Positions 1-9,532 of a stretch of DNA of 64,000 nucleotides are shown here, piece by piece (within the stretch, counting starts at the first letter, position 1; the number at the start of each line of letters is the position of its first letter). Origin of the DNA: Luteibacter aegosomatissinici (GTDB lineage Bacteria; Pseudomonadota; Gammaproteobacteria; Xanthomonadales; Rhodanobacteraceae); NCBI RefSeq assembly GCF_023078495.1, contig NZ_CP095742.1, forward strand, positions 3,100,001-3,164,000, written 5' to 3'. The notes beneath the pieces are model-generated. The model was not told where the DNA came from and did not search any database. It saw only the letters and a program-made list of their open reading frames with translations. Made by a program: the position numbers and the translations under genes.

Positions 1-3000
1 AGCCTGTGCCGCCTGATAGGCCGTCACCGCAGCATCGTAGGCGGGGTCGTCCGGCGTACCACCATCATCCGGCGGCGGATCGTTGAGCGTTGCGCCATCA
101 TTCGACTGGTAAAAGCCGTCGGTGATGCTCGCATTCAGATCCACATCGCCGGCCGCCCGCACGGTGAGGATCGGCGCTTCACCGTCATAACGGTATGCCA
201 GGTGGATCTTGCCATCGCTGCCGGTGACACCTGCACCGAGGTTCCAGTTGGTCACGACCCGAATATCGCCGCCGTTGGTGCCATCGGCGGGGTTCCGTAG
301 CTCGATGCCTGGACGGAGGTTGAGGTTGCCTATTCCGGCGAAGCGATCGCCGAAGGTAAAGCCCGGCTGCTGGACAAACCCCATCAAGGTGCCCGGCCCA
401 TTGGCCGCGTCGCCTCCGGCATAGCCGAAGAAGCCCGCGTGATCCGTGCTGATGGCATCCGGCGTGAAGTAGTAGCGGGTGAGGTAGTCGGCCTGCTGGG
501 CGAGGTCGGCAGGCGGCGGCAGCGCTGCACCCTTGTCGTCGGTCCAGGTGCCGGACACCATCGTCGTACCGTCGGCCTTGAACCAGCCGGCAGGGTCAAT
601 CACGCCATCAAAGTGCTTCGACGGATCCGTGAAGTCATCCTTCGTGCTCCACACCGCGTACGGCTCGATCGTGACATCGCGCGCACCCTTGATGGCGGCG
701 GGGTTATCGACCGTAATCGGCACATCCCCATCAGACAGCAGCGGCGCACGCATGCTCACCTTGCCGCCGGCAAAGGCGGTGTTCGCGCCACCCGACACAT
801 CGATCACCGCATCGGCGCCTATGTGGATGTAACCCGCGTCGGCACGCTGTACGACTTCGTAACCATACGTACCGTCAACCGTGCCGTCGGACGTACCCGT
901 CGTACCCAGCAGCACATCGCCGCCGCGCTGCTCCGGCGTCGTCACGTGCGCATCGAGCGTGCCGTTGATATCCACGCCCTGGCGGCCCCACACCTCGATG
1001 TGGCTGCCTGCCGGCGAACTGGCATCCACGATGCCGTCGATACGTGCCTTTCCACCGTTGGCGTACAGGTAAACCTTCTGCGCGGCGAGCGTATGGCCGG
1101 CCGAGAGCGCCAGATCGCCCTGCCCGCTGGTGATGTCGACGAGGCCGGTAGCACCACTGGTGGACGCCAGCGCCGCGAGCGCATCGAGGTCGAGCGCGCC
1201 ACCCGCACCGAGCGTGAGGTATCCACCACGGTATCCCGCCGCGGCATGGCCATCGAACGATCCACCCAGTGCGAGGTTTCCGCCAGCGCCGGCGTTGAAT
1301 GCCCCGGCGTCGCCCGCCTGGCCCGCTCCGCCGTAGCGAATGGCCGCGCCCTGGTCGACGGCGATGTCACCGGTCGCGTTGAGGGTCAAGGTGCCACCCG
1401 GCGCATAGGCGGCTGTGTCGAAGAACTGCTTCGTCACCCCGGCGACGTCGAGCGTGGCGCCTTGCGCAACGTGGACACCGCCCTGGGTCGCATCGAGGGT
1501 CAGGCTCCCTGCGGCGGCGGTGAGATCCATGCTGTCGTCGATGGTAGACGCACGCAGGGTAAGCGAGCCGCCGAGGCCATCGCGCGTCAGCGCCGTGCCG
1601 TCCGCACCGTGCAACCGCATGGCGCCCGTCGTCGTCAGCGTGGTTGCCGTGCCGCCATCGACAACGAAGGCCGGCGCCGTGAGGTCCACGGAGGCACCGC
1701 CAAAGTCCACCCCGCCCTGTCCGGCCGTGGCGATGCCCGAGGATGCCGTGGCATCGAATGCGCCAAACCCACGAAGCGTCGCCGTGCCCTGGCCAAAGTC
1801 CAGCTCGGCGGTGTCGACTCGCAAGGTACCGCCGCCTGCAAGCGCGTTACCCGCCGCCGCACCCAGGAGATTGGCGAACGTGAACGTGCCCGCGTGGATG
1901 CCGATATCGTTACCGTCACCGACCAACGCGCCTGCGCTGAGCAACAGGCTATGGTCAACCGCGATATCCTGCGCACCGATGAAGTCGATATCGCCGCGGC
2001 TGCGCAGGATCACGCTATCCGCGCTCCGCCACTGCGCCAGCGTGGCCGCACCGATGGACAAGCTATTGTCAGGGGCCGCCGCGCCCACGCCGATAAAGGC
2101 GATGCGATTGGCCGTGGCATCAATGTTGTCGCCCGTCAGCAGCGCCTGGTCATCCACGCTTACGCGGCCCGTCGCATCCAGCGTCAGCGAATGGTCACCC
2201 AGCACGCTTGCACCGGCGCCGATGGCGAGCTGGCCAGCCGCGGTGGTGTCCGCAAGCCCATGGCGAACGATAGCCGCGGCCCCATGTTGCGACACACGCA
2301 GGAGCGCGCCATTGCCGTCGATCGCGGTGATCGGCTTACCGCTCACATCCGTGCCGGCGTCGCGGCCGAACACCAGGGGCTGGCTTGCCACCGGATTGCC
2401 GTCGCCGCGCGCCGCGAGCAGGCTGCCGCTTTCCAGGGTAATGCCATCACCCGCCCCGTTGGCGACCAGGACGATTTCCTGGCCGGCTAGCGGATGCGTG
2501 GCATCATTCGACAGCAGCAGGCTGTTCGCGGAGACATCGACATGGTCGCCATCCGTATCGCTGCGTCGTGTACCACCGATCAGCAAGCTACCGGCGCCCA
2601 GCGTGGTGAGCCCATCGGCGGAAATGCCGAGGTAGCCATCGCGTGCGGTTCCCTGGCTGCCCAGGATCTCGATCGCCTCGCCGGCGATATCCACCTGCGA
2701 GGTCCTCCCGCCCGTGGCCGGCGTCGCGTCCAGCGCGGCACCGAGGTCGAGGCGCTGTCCCGCACCGATCTGCAGGCGGCCGGCGTCGGCAGCGAGCGGG
2801 GGCGCCACGCCACCGTTTTTCGCCGCCACCGAAGTGAAGAACGTATCCGCGTCGGTCAGGCGGTATTGCGAGTACTGCTGCCACACCGGGGCGGACTGCA
2901 CCACGAACGTCGTCGTACGCGCGTCGTGGGCGCCGGTGAACGCGTCAGCGTAGTAGCCGCTGACGGCATAACCACCATCAGCAAAGGCGCTGGAACGGCC

Positions 3001-6000
3001 CAGTGCGATATCGCGCGAACCCGTGTCCTGGTAGATGCGCATCGCGCCAGGTACGTTTGCATACTGCGCCGGCAACAGGGTGTAGTAGCCGGCAGCAAGC
3101 CCCGGGACGCCGGAAAGGTAAACCTGCCGGCCCACGCCTGGCTGCGCTACGCCGTTGGCGTCCATCGCCAGATCGGTCGCGCCCACCTTCCCGTTGAAGC
3201 CCGGGATGATCGCGTAAACGGTAGCGCCGTTGGGCGCAGTGGTCAGCAAGTCGCGGGTGCCCCCGGTACCCGGCACAAACTCCGCCCCCTGCAGGTGGCC
3301 GCCGCCATCAAGGTCAATCGTCGCACCGCTATCGAGCGCTACCGCGTTGCCATGAATCTGGATCTGCTTGGCGGGCGGTGCCGTCACCGCGGGCGCTGCC
3401 GACACGCTGTTCACGGCGTAACGCCAGTCCACGCCATCGATGGTGTTGCCATACGGCACCGTCAACCCATCGAGCGAGACGGAAGTAACGCTGCCGGGCG
3501 CAAGGTGTACCGACTGGGTGTTCGCCAGCACCGGGAGGCCCGTGGCAAGTCCAAAGGTCATCGCGTCGGTGGCGGGATCCGCGGTGCCCAGCACGAGGGT
3601 ACCGGATGGGACGCGGATCACGCCTTGCTGTTCGATGTGATTGGCACTCACCAACAGTGCCCCACCTGCGGAAAGCGGTGTGGCGGCGGTCTCGCCCGAG
3701 GGACGGAACGTGATCGTGGTCTCGCGCGCCTGCCCGTCCGCATCCGGAAGACCCGACGCATTCGCATTGATCGCGAACTTATAGGCGCTGGATGGGTACA
3801 CCTGGCCGGCAGTGAAGGCAAGATCGCCCGTGGAGAACAACATGCCAGGTGCCACCGTGGACGATTGGCCCGGCGCGGCAAGGACCGCCGGCAGGGTGAA
3901 GCGCAAGTCATCCGCGGCATTGAAGCTGGCCTGGCGCCACGCCTGCAGGTTAATCATGCCTCCCATGTCGATGGCGGAGGCGTTGACATCGAGGATGCCA
4001 TCACCTGCCACCGCAACAGGATTGGCGGAGGCGCCCGTGATGTGCACATAAGGCGCACTGATGCTGACGTGTCCCGCGCCCTGGACATACCCCGAAGGAA
4101 TGTCGGTACTCGTGGCATCCGCCCGCAGCGCCGTGATGCCCGACGCGTTGATGATCACCTGGCGATCGAGCTGAAGATTCACGTCGCCAGCGAACGCAAG
4201 CGGTGCTACCGCCTGCTGGCCCACATTCGGACCGGCGGTCATGCCAAGCTGCAGGGTCGAAATGCCTGATCCGTTCAGCACATCGGCGGCGAAGGCGAGC
4301 GTGCCGTCGGCCGTGCCGTCGGTGCCATCGAACGCCTTGGCGAAATCGGGTTTGTCCAGATACGCCTGGCGAACGAGGATGCCCTTCGTCTTGATGGCGG
4401 CGAAGGGATCGTCCGTATGCATGGCAACGATCTGCAACGTACCGCCTTCGGCGCTGGCGGAACCAGCCTCGCCGAGTAACGTGGCGCCAACGTACAGGCC
4501 GGCCGATGCGCCGAACACGATGCTTCCCGCGTCGCTCCATACGGCCGTGGGCGCCACATCCTGGGTGATGCCATTGAGGCGACGCGACGCTTCCGGTAGT
4601 TCGAAGGTATCCGCAGCGCCGGAGACATCCAGGCGTGCGCCGTCATCAGCCACGATGAAGGTGCTGTCCGCACCGGTGAGGCTGATCGAGCCGCCGGAAA
4701 GCACATCACCCGTGCGGGGTACGATGCGCCCGCCCGCCGAACTCACCGGTGCCGCACGCGTGTCGATAAGCGATACACCACTCGCGTCGAGCACGGCATC
4801 CTTACCTATCCAGATGCGCGCGGTCGCGCCCTGCAGCGCATCCGGCTGCACGGTCGACATGTCGATGCTGCCGCCGCGAGCGCTAATGCTTCCTTCGGCT
4901 TCAATATTCCTTAGAGCGGACAGCGACACCACACCACCAGCATCGACATCGACGGAAGCGCCGTCACCGATCCGAACCGAGCCGGTCACGCCGTCAAAGG
5001 CCACCGGCGTTGGCTTCTGGCCCGGCGACGCGAACAATGTATTCCAGTTCAGGTACTCACCGGCCTGGATTGAAAGACCCGGCGCGTCGTCTGCAGTCGT
5101 GCCACGCGTGGCCCAGCGTTGCCAATCGTCCAGCACGCCCACGCCCACGACATCCGTCGAGGCCGACAGGTCCGCACCGCTACCCAACGCGCGGAGACCA
5201 TTCAGGTCCGCCAGCATGTTCTCGGGGCGTACGAGCACGCGCGTGCCATCCGCGACAGTAACGTCAGTCAGCGAATCGAGGTTATACCGGGTGAAACCCT
5301 GCTCACTAAAGAACGCAGGCGAGAGCCACAGGCCACTGGGCACGGTCAGTTCGCTCGCGTCACCCCCTATCAGGATCTCACTAGTTCTGAGGGCGAGCGT
5401 GCCGCCTCCGGAGAAGCCCCGACTACGGATGGTGCCGCCCATGTCGATGTACCCGCTATCCAGGCGCGCGGGAGCGGCCACGCTTCTGCCGAACAACTGG
5501 TCGATATCGTGATCATCGTAGGTCAGCAACGACACATCACCGCCGCGCCCGGCGGGCATGCCGTGATCAAGCATCACGTCGCCGCGGGTGTCCACATAAC
5601 CACCCCCCGACACGTCGATCACGCTTCCTGGTGCGAGCACGATCGCGCCCGTCCGATCCACGCCGTCGATTTGCAACTGGCGGGTGGTCAGGTTGACCTG
5701 GCCGGCGTTGATCCAACGGGCGCCCACCTTATGCTCTGCATCGGCGCCCGTATCGTTAACCCACATGCCCCGTACATCAAGGAGCGCCCCGTCATATAGC
5801 GTAATGTTCGAATCCTGCGGTGCGGACTCGCTCGGCTGCCCCGGCGTTGCTGCGATGCCGCTCACGGTCACCGCGATGGCTCCTGAGGGCGCCTCGATAG
5901 TGCCATGGATGTCCACCCGCGCCGCCCGCAGGGAGACACTGCCACCGGGCTGCACGACAAGATGCGTGCCCGCCGCCTCGTCGATGACCGAGGTCGCGGT

Positions 6001-8379
6001 GAGGTCCAGTGAGCTGAAGCCTGCCTTGCCTAGCGTATCGGCACTGACCACCATCCAGCCGGCATCCTGTCCCGCGGCGACATCCAGATCGCTCCAGAGC
6101 GTATCGCGACCGAACTCCGGGAGCAGTGAATCAAGGGTCCGCGACGATTGCCGAATCCGCAGCCCTGGATTCAACCCACCACCGATGGATGCAGGCGTCG
6201 TGTCGAAGATGAAGGCACCGCCATCCGGCTGCGTACCATCGCCGGTCTGGCGCGTGCCCGGCGTGGCCTGTGCCGAGATATCCCCATCCAGGGCCAAGCC
6301 CTCGCTCGCACGGATGGTCATGGTGCCCGCATCAGCACCCTTGACGAAACCTTCTTCGTAGCGACGGCTTCCGCCCAGCAGCGGCGAGTTGTATGTCTGA
6401 CTCACGCCCCAGCGAGCGTGTGAACTCGTGAACTGCCCGGCAAAGCCGACGTAGTTCACATCAGGATCTGCCGACGCGATGTCATGGATGAGGCCGTCTG
6501 CACCGAGCAGATTGGGCGTAGTGATCCATCCCGACTGATACGCCAGGTAGCCACCATCCAGCGCCATTCGCGAACCGGAGCGCGCGATCACATCCCTGCC
6601 GTCCAGTGTGATGGAGCCGCCTTGGGTGAGCATCTGCGAAATGTCGCGCGGCATGTTTTCCACGTAACCCGCTGCGTTGAGGATCGGGCTACCGATCCAG
6701 TCCAGCCCGTCGGCGCGCGTCCCCGATACCGTACTGTCGAGCTGCACATTCTTCTGCGTGTAGAGAAAGCTATTGCGCAGCAACGGCGAATCGGCGAGTT
6801 CGTTCTGGCCAATACGTGGAATGCTGACCAGCAACGCCGACATCGGCAATTCGATATTGGCCAGGCCGGACACATCGATCGTGGAACCTGAGTCCAGGTA
6901 GACACGCCCCTCATTGGCCGGCGGGTTGGCCCCGCCAAGGCCGATGGCCGTCAACGAAACCTTCCCACCCGGAACCTCGATGAGCGAGCCACCATCCATG
7001 GTGATGGAGGACCCCACGACGGTGACGCTGCCAGGCACGAACACTTTATCCGCAGCGGCGGATGACGTTGTCGTAGCCCCGTCCTTCTCTGGAAGCACAG
7101 CGGTGACCGAGCCGGCGCCGAATTCGACCGGACCGTAGCGCCCTGCACTGCTGCCGCGAATCGTCACGTTACCCGGGCGGCTGATGCTGGTCGACGCCAC
7201 AACGACGCCGTCCTGCGCAACGTGCGGCCCGAACAGTGTGATCGACCCGCGCCGGGCCTGGATCAGGCCGGTATTATCAATGCCGTGGCTGGTGTCGTCT
7301 GGCTGGCTATCTGAAGCAGGGACCAGGCTCAGGCTACCGTCGCTGGAGTTGGACGAAATCTTCCGATCAGACGCCAGGAACACCTGGCCATCATCGGCCA
7401 CGATCGCACCGCGATTCACCACGTTCGGTGCAGCGATGAGCACGAAGCCGTCAGCGCCGCTCGTTACAGAAGCCCCCTTCTCCACCACGACGTCGCCAAC
7501 CGTGGGCGCGGTCGTATCGGTGATGAAAACCGCGCCATTGACGCGGGCCGGGTCCGAAATACCCGAACTGAGGAACACACTGTTACTCGTCTTCAGGTCA
7601 TTCGAGAACAGGTTCATCGAGCTGGCGAGCAACGAGCGCGTGTTCACCTGCGCGCCCTGGCCGAAGATCACGCCATTGCGGTTGAGCACGTAGACCGTAC
7701 CCTCGGCCTTCATCGCGCCGAGGATCTGGCTCGGCTTCGCGGAAGGATCGTTGACGCGGTTCAGCGCGATCCAGTCGTTACCACCGCCGGACTGGTTGCC
7801 CGCGCTCTGGTTGAAGTACAACGTCGTATCGCGGCCCACGTTGAAGCTATCCCAGGTGAGGATGGCCTTTTTCGCGGTCTGCCTGACCTCTACCGTGTGC
7901 TTGCCGCCAGCCACCGTGTCCTTCGGTGCGAGCGCGTTCTGCCACAACGTGGGGTCGGCCGCGATGCCGGCCGCGGGTTTCAGTGCACCGTCGCCCAGGC
8001 CGTTGGGTACCGTGGAAACCAGTTGCGCCGCTGCAGCCTGCGCATCCTTCTGCTGCTGCATCTGCGCGGCGAGCGCTGCCGCCGCGTTGTTGAGGTTGGT
8101 TATCGACTGCTGCACACGCTGTTGCAGCAACGCGCTCCCTGGCGTGTAGCTGACCACATTCCCGGCACTGCCTCCCTGCTGTGAGGGCGCCGTCGCCGCC
8201 TGTTGTTGTTTCGCGGCAAACCAGGCCTGGCTAAACGCCGGTGGTGTAGCCGCGTGCGCGGCGCCACCGCCAAAGAGCGCCGCCAGAATGAGCTGGCACA
8301 TGGCGCGGCGGCGCAAGGTCGGCCGTGGCGTGGGTGCCGGGCGGCGCGTGGTGTTGGCAGGCTGGTGGCGAACGATCAT
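1..8379 (-). CDS. Filamentous-haemagglutinin-like TpsA exoprotein (partial, C-terminus outside window)
   Basis: This is the giant secreted partner of the two-partner secretion system encoded upstream. The reading frame is open without a stop from an ATG at 8379 to position 1, at least 2793 codons. It begins with an extended basic N-region, a hydrophobic segment (about residues 28-40) and an AHA-A signal-peptidase site. Residues ~130-260 look like the haemagglutination (TPS) secretion domain: 'WDSFNVG', 'NQSAGNQSGGG', 'ALNRV' and an NRNGVIFGQGA stretch in the place of the usual NPNGI motif. The rest is low-complexity beta-helix sequence dense in 'DVSG', 'GGxI' and 'ISAP'-type repeats, as in FHA proteins. 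It is the last visible gene of a leftward operon, 20 bp after the 166-aa gene, with only a weak GAGG before the ATG. Expected location is the cell surface or medium. The ligand and any toxin C-terminus cannot be seen. Confidence 0.93.
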   Translation of the reverse strand, partial: MIVRHQPANTTRRPAPTPRPTLRRRAMCQLILAALFGGGAAHAATPPAFSQAWFAAKQQQAATAPSQQGGSAGNVVSYTPGSALLQQRVQQSITNLNNAAAALAAQMQQQKDAQAAAAQLVSTVPNGLGDGALKPAAGIAADPTLWQNALAPKDTVAGGKHTVEVRQTAKKAILTWDSFNVGRDTTLYFNQSAGNQSGGGNDWIALNRVNDPSAKPSQILGAMKAEGTVYVLNRNGVIFGQGAQVNTRSLLASSMNLFSNDLKTSNSVFLSSGISDPARVNGAVFITDTTAPTVGDVVVEKGASVTSGADGFVLIAAPNVVNRGAIVADDGQVFLASDRKISSNSSDGSLSLVPASDSQPDDTSHGIDNTGLIQARRGSITLFGPHVAQDGVVVASTSISRPGNVTIRGSSAGRYGPVEFGAGSVTAVLPEKDGATTTSSAAADKVFVPGSVTVVGSSITMDGGSLIEVPGGKVSLTAIGLGGANPPANEGRVYLDSGSTIDVSGLANIELPMSALLVSIPRIGQNELADSPLLRNSFLYTQKNVQLDSTVSGTRADGLDWIGSPILNAAGYVENMPRDISQMLTQGGSITLDGRDVIARSGSRMALDGGYLAYQSGWITTPNLLGADGLIHDIASADPDVNYVGFAGQFTSSHARWGVSQTYNSPLLGGSRRYEEGFVKGADAGTMTIRASEGLALDGDISAQATPGTRQTGDGTQPDGGAFIFDTTPASIGGGLNPGLRIRQSSRTLDSLLPEFGRDTLWSDLDVAAGQDAGWMVVSADTLGKAGFSSLDLTATSVIDEAAGTHLVVQPGGSVSLRAARVDIHGTIEAPSGAIAVTVSGIAATPGQPSESAPQDSNITLYDGALLDVRGMWVNDTGADAEHKVGARWINAGQVNLTTRQLQIDGVDRTGAIVLAPGSVIDVSGGGYVDTRGDVMLDHGMPAGRGGDVSLLTYDDHDIDQLFGRSVAAPARLDSGYIDMGGTIRSRGFSGGGTLALRTSEILIGGDASELTVPSGLWLSPAFFSEQGFTRYNLDSLTDVTVADGTRVLVRPENMLADLNGLRALGSGADLSASTDVVGVGVLDDWQRWATRGTTADDAPGLSIQAGEYLNWNTLFASPGQKPTPVAFDGVTGSVRIGDGASVDVDAGGVVSLSALRNIEAEGSISARGGSIDMSTVQPDALQGATARIWIGKDAVLDASGVSLIDTRAAPVSSAGGRIVPRTGDVLSGGSISLTGADSTFIVADDGARLDVSGAADTFELPEASRRLNGITQDVAPTAVWSDAGSIVFGASAGLYVGATLLGEAGSASAEGGTLQIVAMHTDDPFAAIKTKGILVRQAYLDKPDFAKAFDGTDGTADGTLAFAADVLNGSGISTLQLGMTAGPNVGQQAVAPLAFAGDVNLQLDRQVIINASGITALRADATSTDIPSGYVQGAGHVSISAPYVHITGASANPVAVAGDGILDVNASAIDMGGMINLQAWRQASFNAADDLRFTLPAVLAAPGQSSTVAPGMLFSTGDLAFTAGQVYPSSAYKFAINANASGLPDADGQARETTITFRPSGETAATPLSAGGALLVSANHIEQQGVIRVPSGTLVLGTADPATDAMTFGLATGLPVLANTQSVHLAPGSVTSVSLDGLTVPYGNTIDGVDWRYAVNSVSAAPAVTAPPAKQIQIHGNAVALDSGATIDLDGGGHLQGAEFVPGTGGTRDLLTTAPNGATVYAIIPGFNGKVGATDLAMDANGVAQPGVGRQVYLSGVPGLAAGYYTLLPAQYANVPGAMRIYQDTGSRDIALGRSSAFADGGYAVSGYYADAFTGAHDARTTTFVVQSAPVWQQYSQYRLTDADTFFTSVAAKNGGVAPPLAADAGRLQIGAGQRLDLGAALDATPATGGRTSQVDIAGEAIEILGSQGTARDGYLGISADGLTTLGAGSLLIGGTRRSDTDGDHVDVSANSLLLSNDATHPLAGQEIVLVANGAGDGITLESGSLLAARGDGNPVASQPLVFGRDAGTDVSGKPITAIDGNGALLRVSQHGAAAIVRHGLADTTAAGQLAIGAGASVLGDHSLTLDATGRVSVDDQALLTGDNIDATANRIAFIGVGAAAPDNSLSIGAATLAQWRSADSVILRSRGDIDFIGAQDIAVDHSLLLSAGALVGDGNDIGIHAGTFTFANLLGAAAGNALAGGGTLRVDTAELDFGQGTATLRGFGAFDATASSGIATAGQGGVDFGGASVDLTAPAFVVDGGTATTLTTTGAMRLHGADGTALTRDGLGGSLTLRASTIDDSMDLTAAAGSLTLDATQGGVHVAQGATLDVAGVTKQFFDTAAYAPGGTLTLNATGDIAVDQGAAIRYGGAGQAGDAGAFNAGAGGNLALGGSFDGHAAAGYRGGYLTLGAGGALDLDALAALASTSGATGLVDITSGQGDLALSAGHTLAAQKVYLYANGGKARIDGIVDASSPAGSHIEVWGRQGVDINGTLDAHVTTPEQRGGDVLLGTTGTSDGTVDGTYGYEVVQRADAGYIHIGADAVIDVSGGANTAFAGGKVSMRAPLLSDGDVPITVDNPAAIKGARDVTIEPYAVWSTKDDFTDPSKHFDGVIDPAGWFKADGTTMVSGTWTDDKGAALPPPADLAQQADYLTRYYFTPDAISTDHAGFFGYAGGDAANGPGTLMGFVQQPGFTFGDRFAGIGNLNLRPGIELRNPADGTNGGDIRVVTNWNLGAGVTGSDGKIHLAYRYDGEAPILTVRAAGDVDLNASITDGFYQSNDGATLNDPPPDDGGTPDDPAYDAAVTAYQAAQA

Positions 8380-8399
8380 GGCAGGCCTCGTGGAGCGCG

Positions 8400-8900
8400 T
8401 TATGGCTGGGCGTCGGTTGACGGAGCGATTCCGCCCGTGAAATCGCTGGTCATCGACGCCACTTCATCGTGGATGTCGGGCAGGTGGGCGAGCTCCGTGA
8501 GCTCCCCCACGCTGAGTTCGCGCAATACGGCGCGTATAGCTAGCCGGCGGCCATCGTGCAGCCAGGCGTTAAGCACGGCGGCGAGCGCGCGCAGCGTGGC
8601 GTGCTCGCTATCATCGGCCGACGGTTTACGGTGGCGCAGGCTGTCTTCCACGGCGTAACGCACACGCGCGCCAAGGAACGCCGAAGATTCACCCAGTAGC
8701 TGTTCGAGCGCCGAACGCGGCACGCGCTCGAGCAGGATGTCGGCCGCTTTGGCCTGCCGCGCCGTGTACAACTGGCGCAGCATTTCCGCGAGGGCATGCA
8801 GGCTGCTCATGCGCGCCTCTGTGAGGGGACTTCCCTGTCCATGGCGGTATCCTCTGTCGTCCATGGCGACCCTCCGCGGGGCTGACTTATCCTTGATCAT
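8400..8900 (-). CDS. Unknown 166-aa protein of the exoprotein operon
   Basis: I do not recognise the family. The protein is mostly alpha-helical and Leu/Ala/Arg-rich, has no signal peptide or membrane segment, and ends in a short acidic/Ser-Thr tail. Its start overlaps the stop of the coiled-coil gene by 4 bp (ATGA) and its stop is 20 bp before the exoprotein start, so it is almost certainly translated with them. An internal Met (about residue 31, before SSLHALAEM) is a possible alternative start. The position suggests a cytoplasmic accessory for the large exoprotein, for example a chaperone or an expression regulator, but that is inference from neighbourhood only. Confidence 0.75.
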   Translation of the reverse strand: MIKDKSAPRRVAMDDRGYRHGQGSPLTEARMSSLHALAEMLRQLYTARQAKAADILLERVPRSALEQLLGESSAFLGARVRYAVEDSLRHRKPSADDSEHATLRALAAVLNAWLHDGRRLAIRAVLRELSVGELTELAHLPDIHDEVASMTSDFTGGIAPSTDAQP

Positions 8901-9523
8901 GGGTTGGCGCTGGCCTGGCCGGCGCGTGGATCAAAGCGCTGGTCGTACAACCGGTCGCCAAACGACTGTGCCGCCGCCTCCAGCTTCACCCGCGATTTCG
9001 CGGCGAAGGGTTGGCGCGAGGCCAGCACGTCACCTACATCAAGATTCTCGTAGGCCGCAATGACCTCCTGGCCCACGCGGTACATCTGGACATTGCGGGC
9101 CGTGCAGGCATCCACCTGGCCATTGGCGGCATCCAGTGCCTTGGTCAGTCGCGCTCGCTCCGTTTCGGCCGTGCGCAACGCCACCGCCGCCGAATCCGCA
9201 TCGGCCCTGCCCTTCTGCGCGGCCGTCTCGGCCGCCTCACGGCGCTGCTTCTCGGCCGCGAGCGCGCGGCTATTGTCGGGGGAAACCGTGCTGCCTTTCT
9301 TCGACTCGGCGCGCGCCGCTTCCGCGTCGGCCTTTGCGGCGTCGCGCTCCTTTTCCAGCTGGGCCTTCTCGGCCGCCCAACTGGCTTGTTGCGCCTGCAG
9401 ATCCTGCAGCTGCGTGCGCGTCTCGCGCAGCTGGTCACGGATCCGGCTTTCCAGGCTGGCCTGCTGCGCAAACACGGCAGGCGCGGCTGCGAGCAGAGCG
9501 ATGGCCATCAGCGAGCGTTTCAT
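8897..9523 (-). CDS. Periplasmic coiled-coil accessory protein
   Basis: A 208-aa protein with a clear signal peptide (MKRSLMAIALLAAAPAVFAQ, cleavage after AFA) followed by a heptad-rich coiled coil over roughly residues 25-140, full of Ala, Glu, Lys and Arg with 'AEKxxxExxRDAAKAD'-type repeats. A globular tail of about 60 residues contains a Cys (DACTARN). It lies between the porin gene and the 166-aa gene with 4-bp coupling downstream. No enzymatic motif is visible. By location it could bridge inner- and outer-membrane parts of the secretion apparatus. I can only support 'exported coiled-coil protein'. Confidence 0.8.
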   Translation of the reverse strand: MKRSLMAIALLAAAPAVFAQQASLESRIRDQLRETRTQLQDLQAQQASWAAEKAQLEKERDAAKADAEAARAESKKGSTVSPDNSRALAAEKQRREAAETAAQKGRADADSAAVALRTAETERARLTKALDAANGQVDACTARNVQMYRVGQEVIAAYENLDVGDVLASRQPFAAKSRVKLEAAAQSFGDRLYDQRFDPRAGQASANP

Positions 9524-9532
9524 ATCGCCTCC

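Noticed and set aside
439-4269. Long plus-strand open frames (683 and 591 codons) opposite the exoprotein gene
   Set aside because: They are antisense shadows of the GC-rich adhesin frame. The translations are Arg/Ala/Gly-rich without domains, while the minus strand encodes a coherent FHA-like protein.
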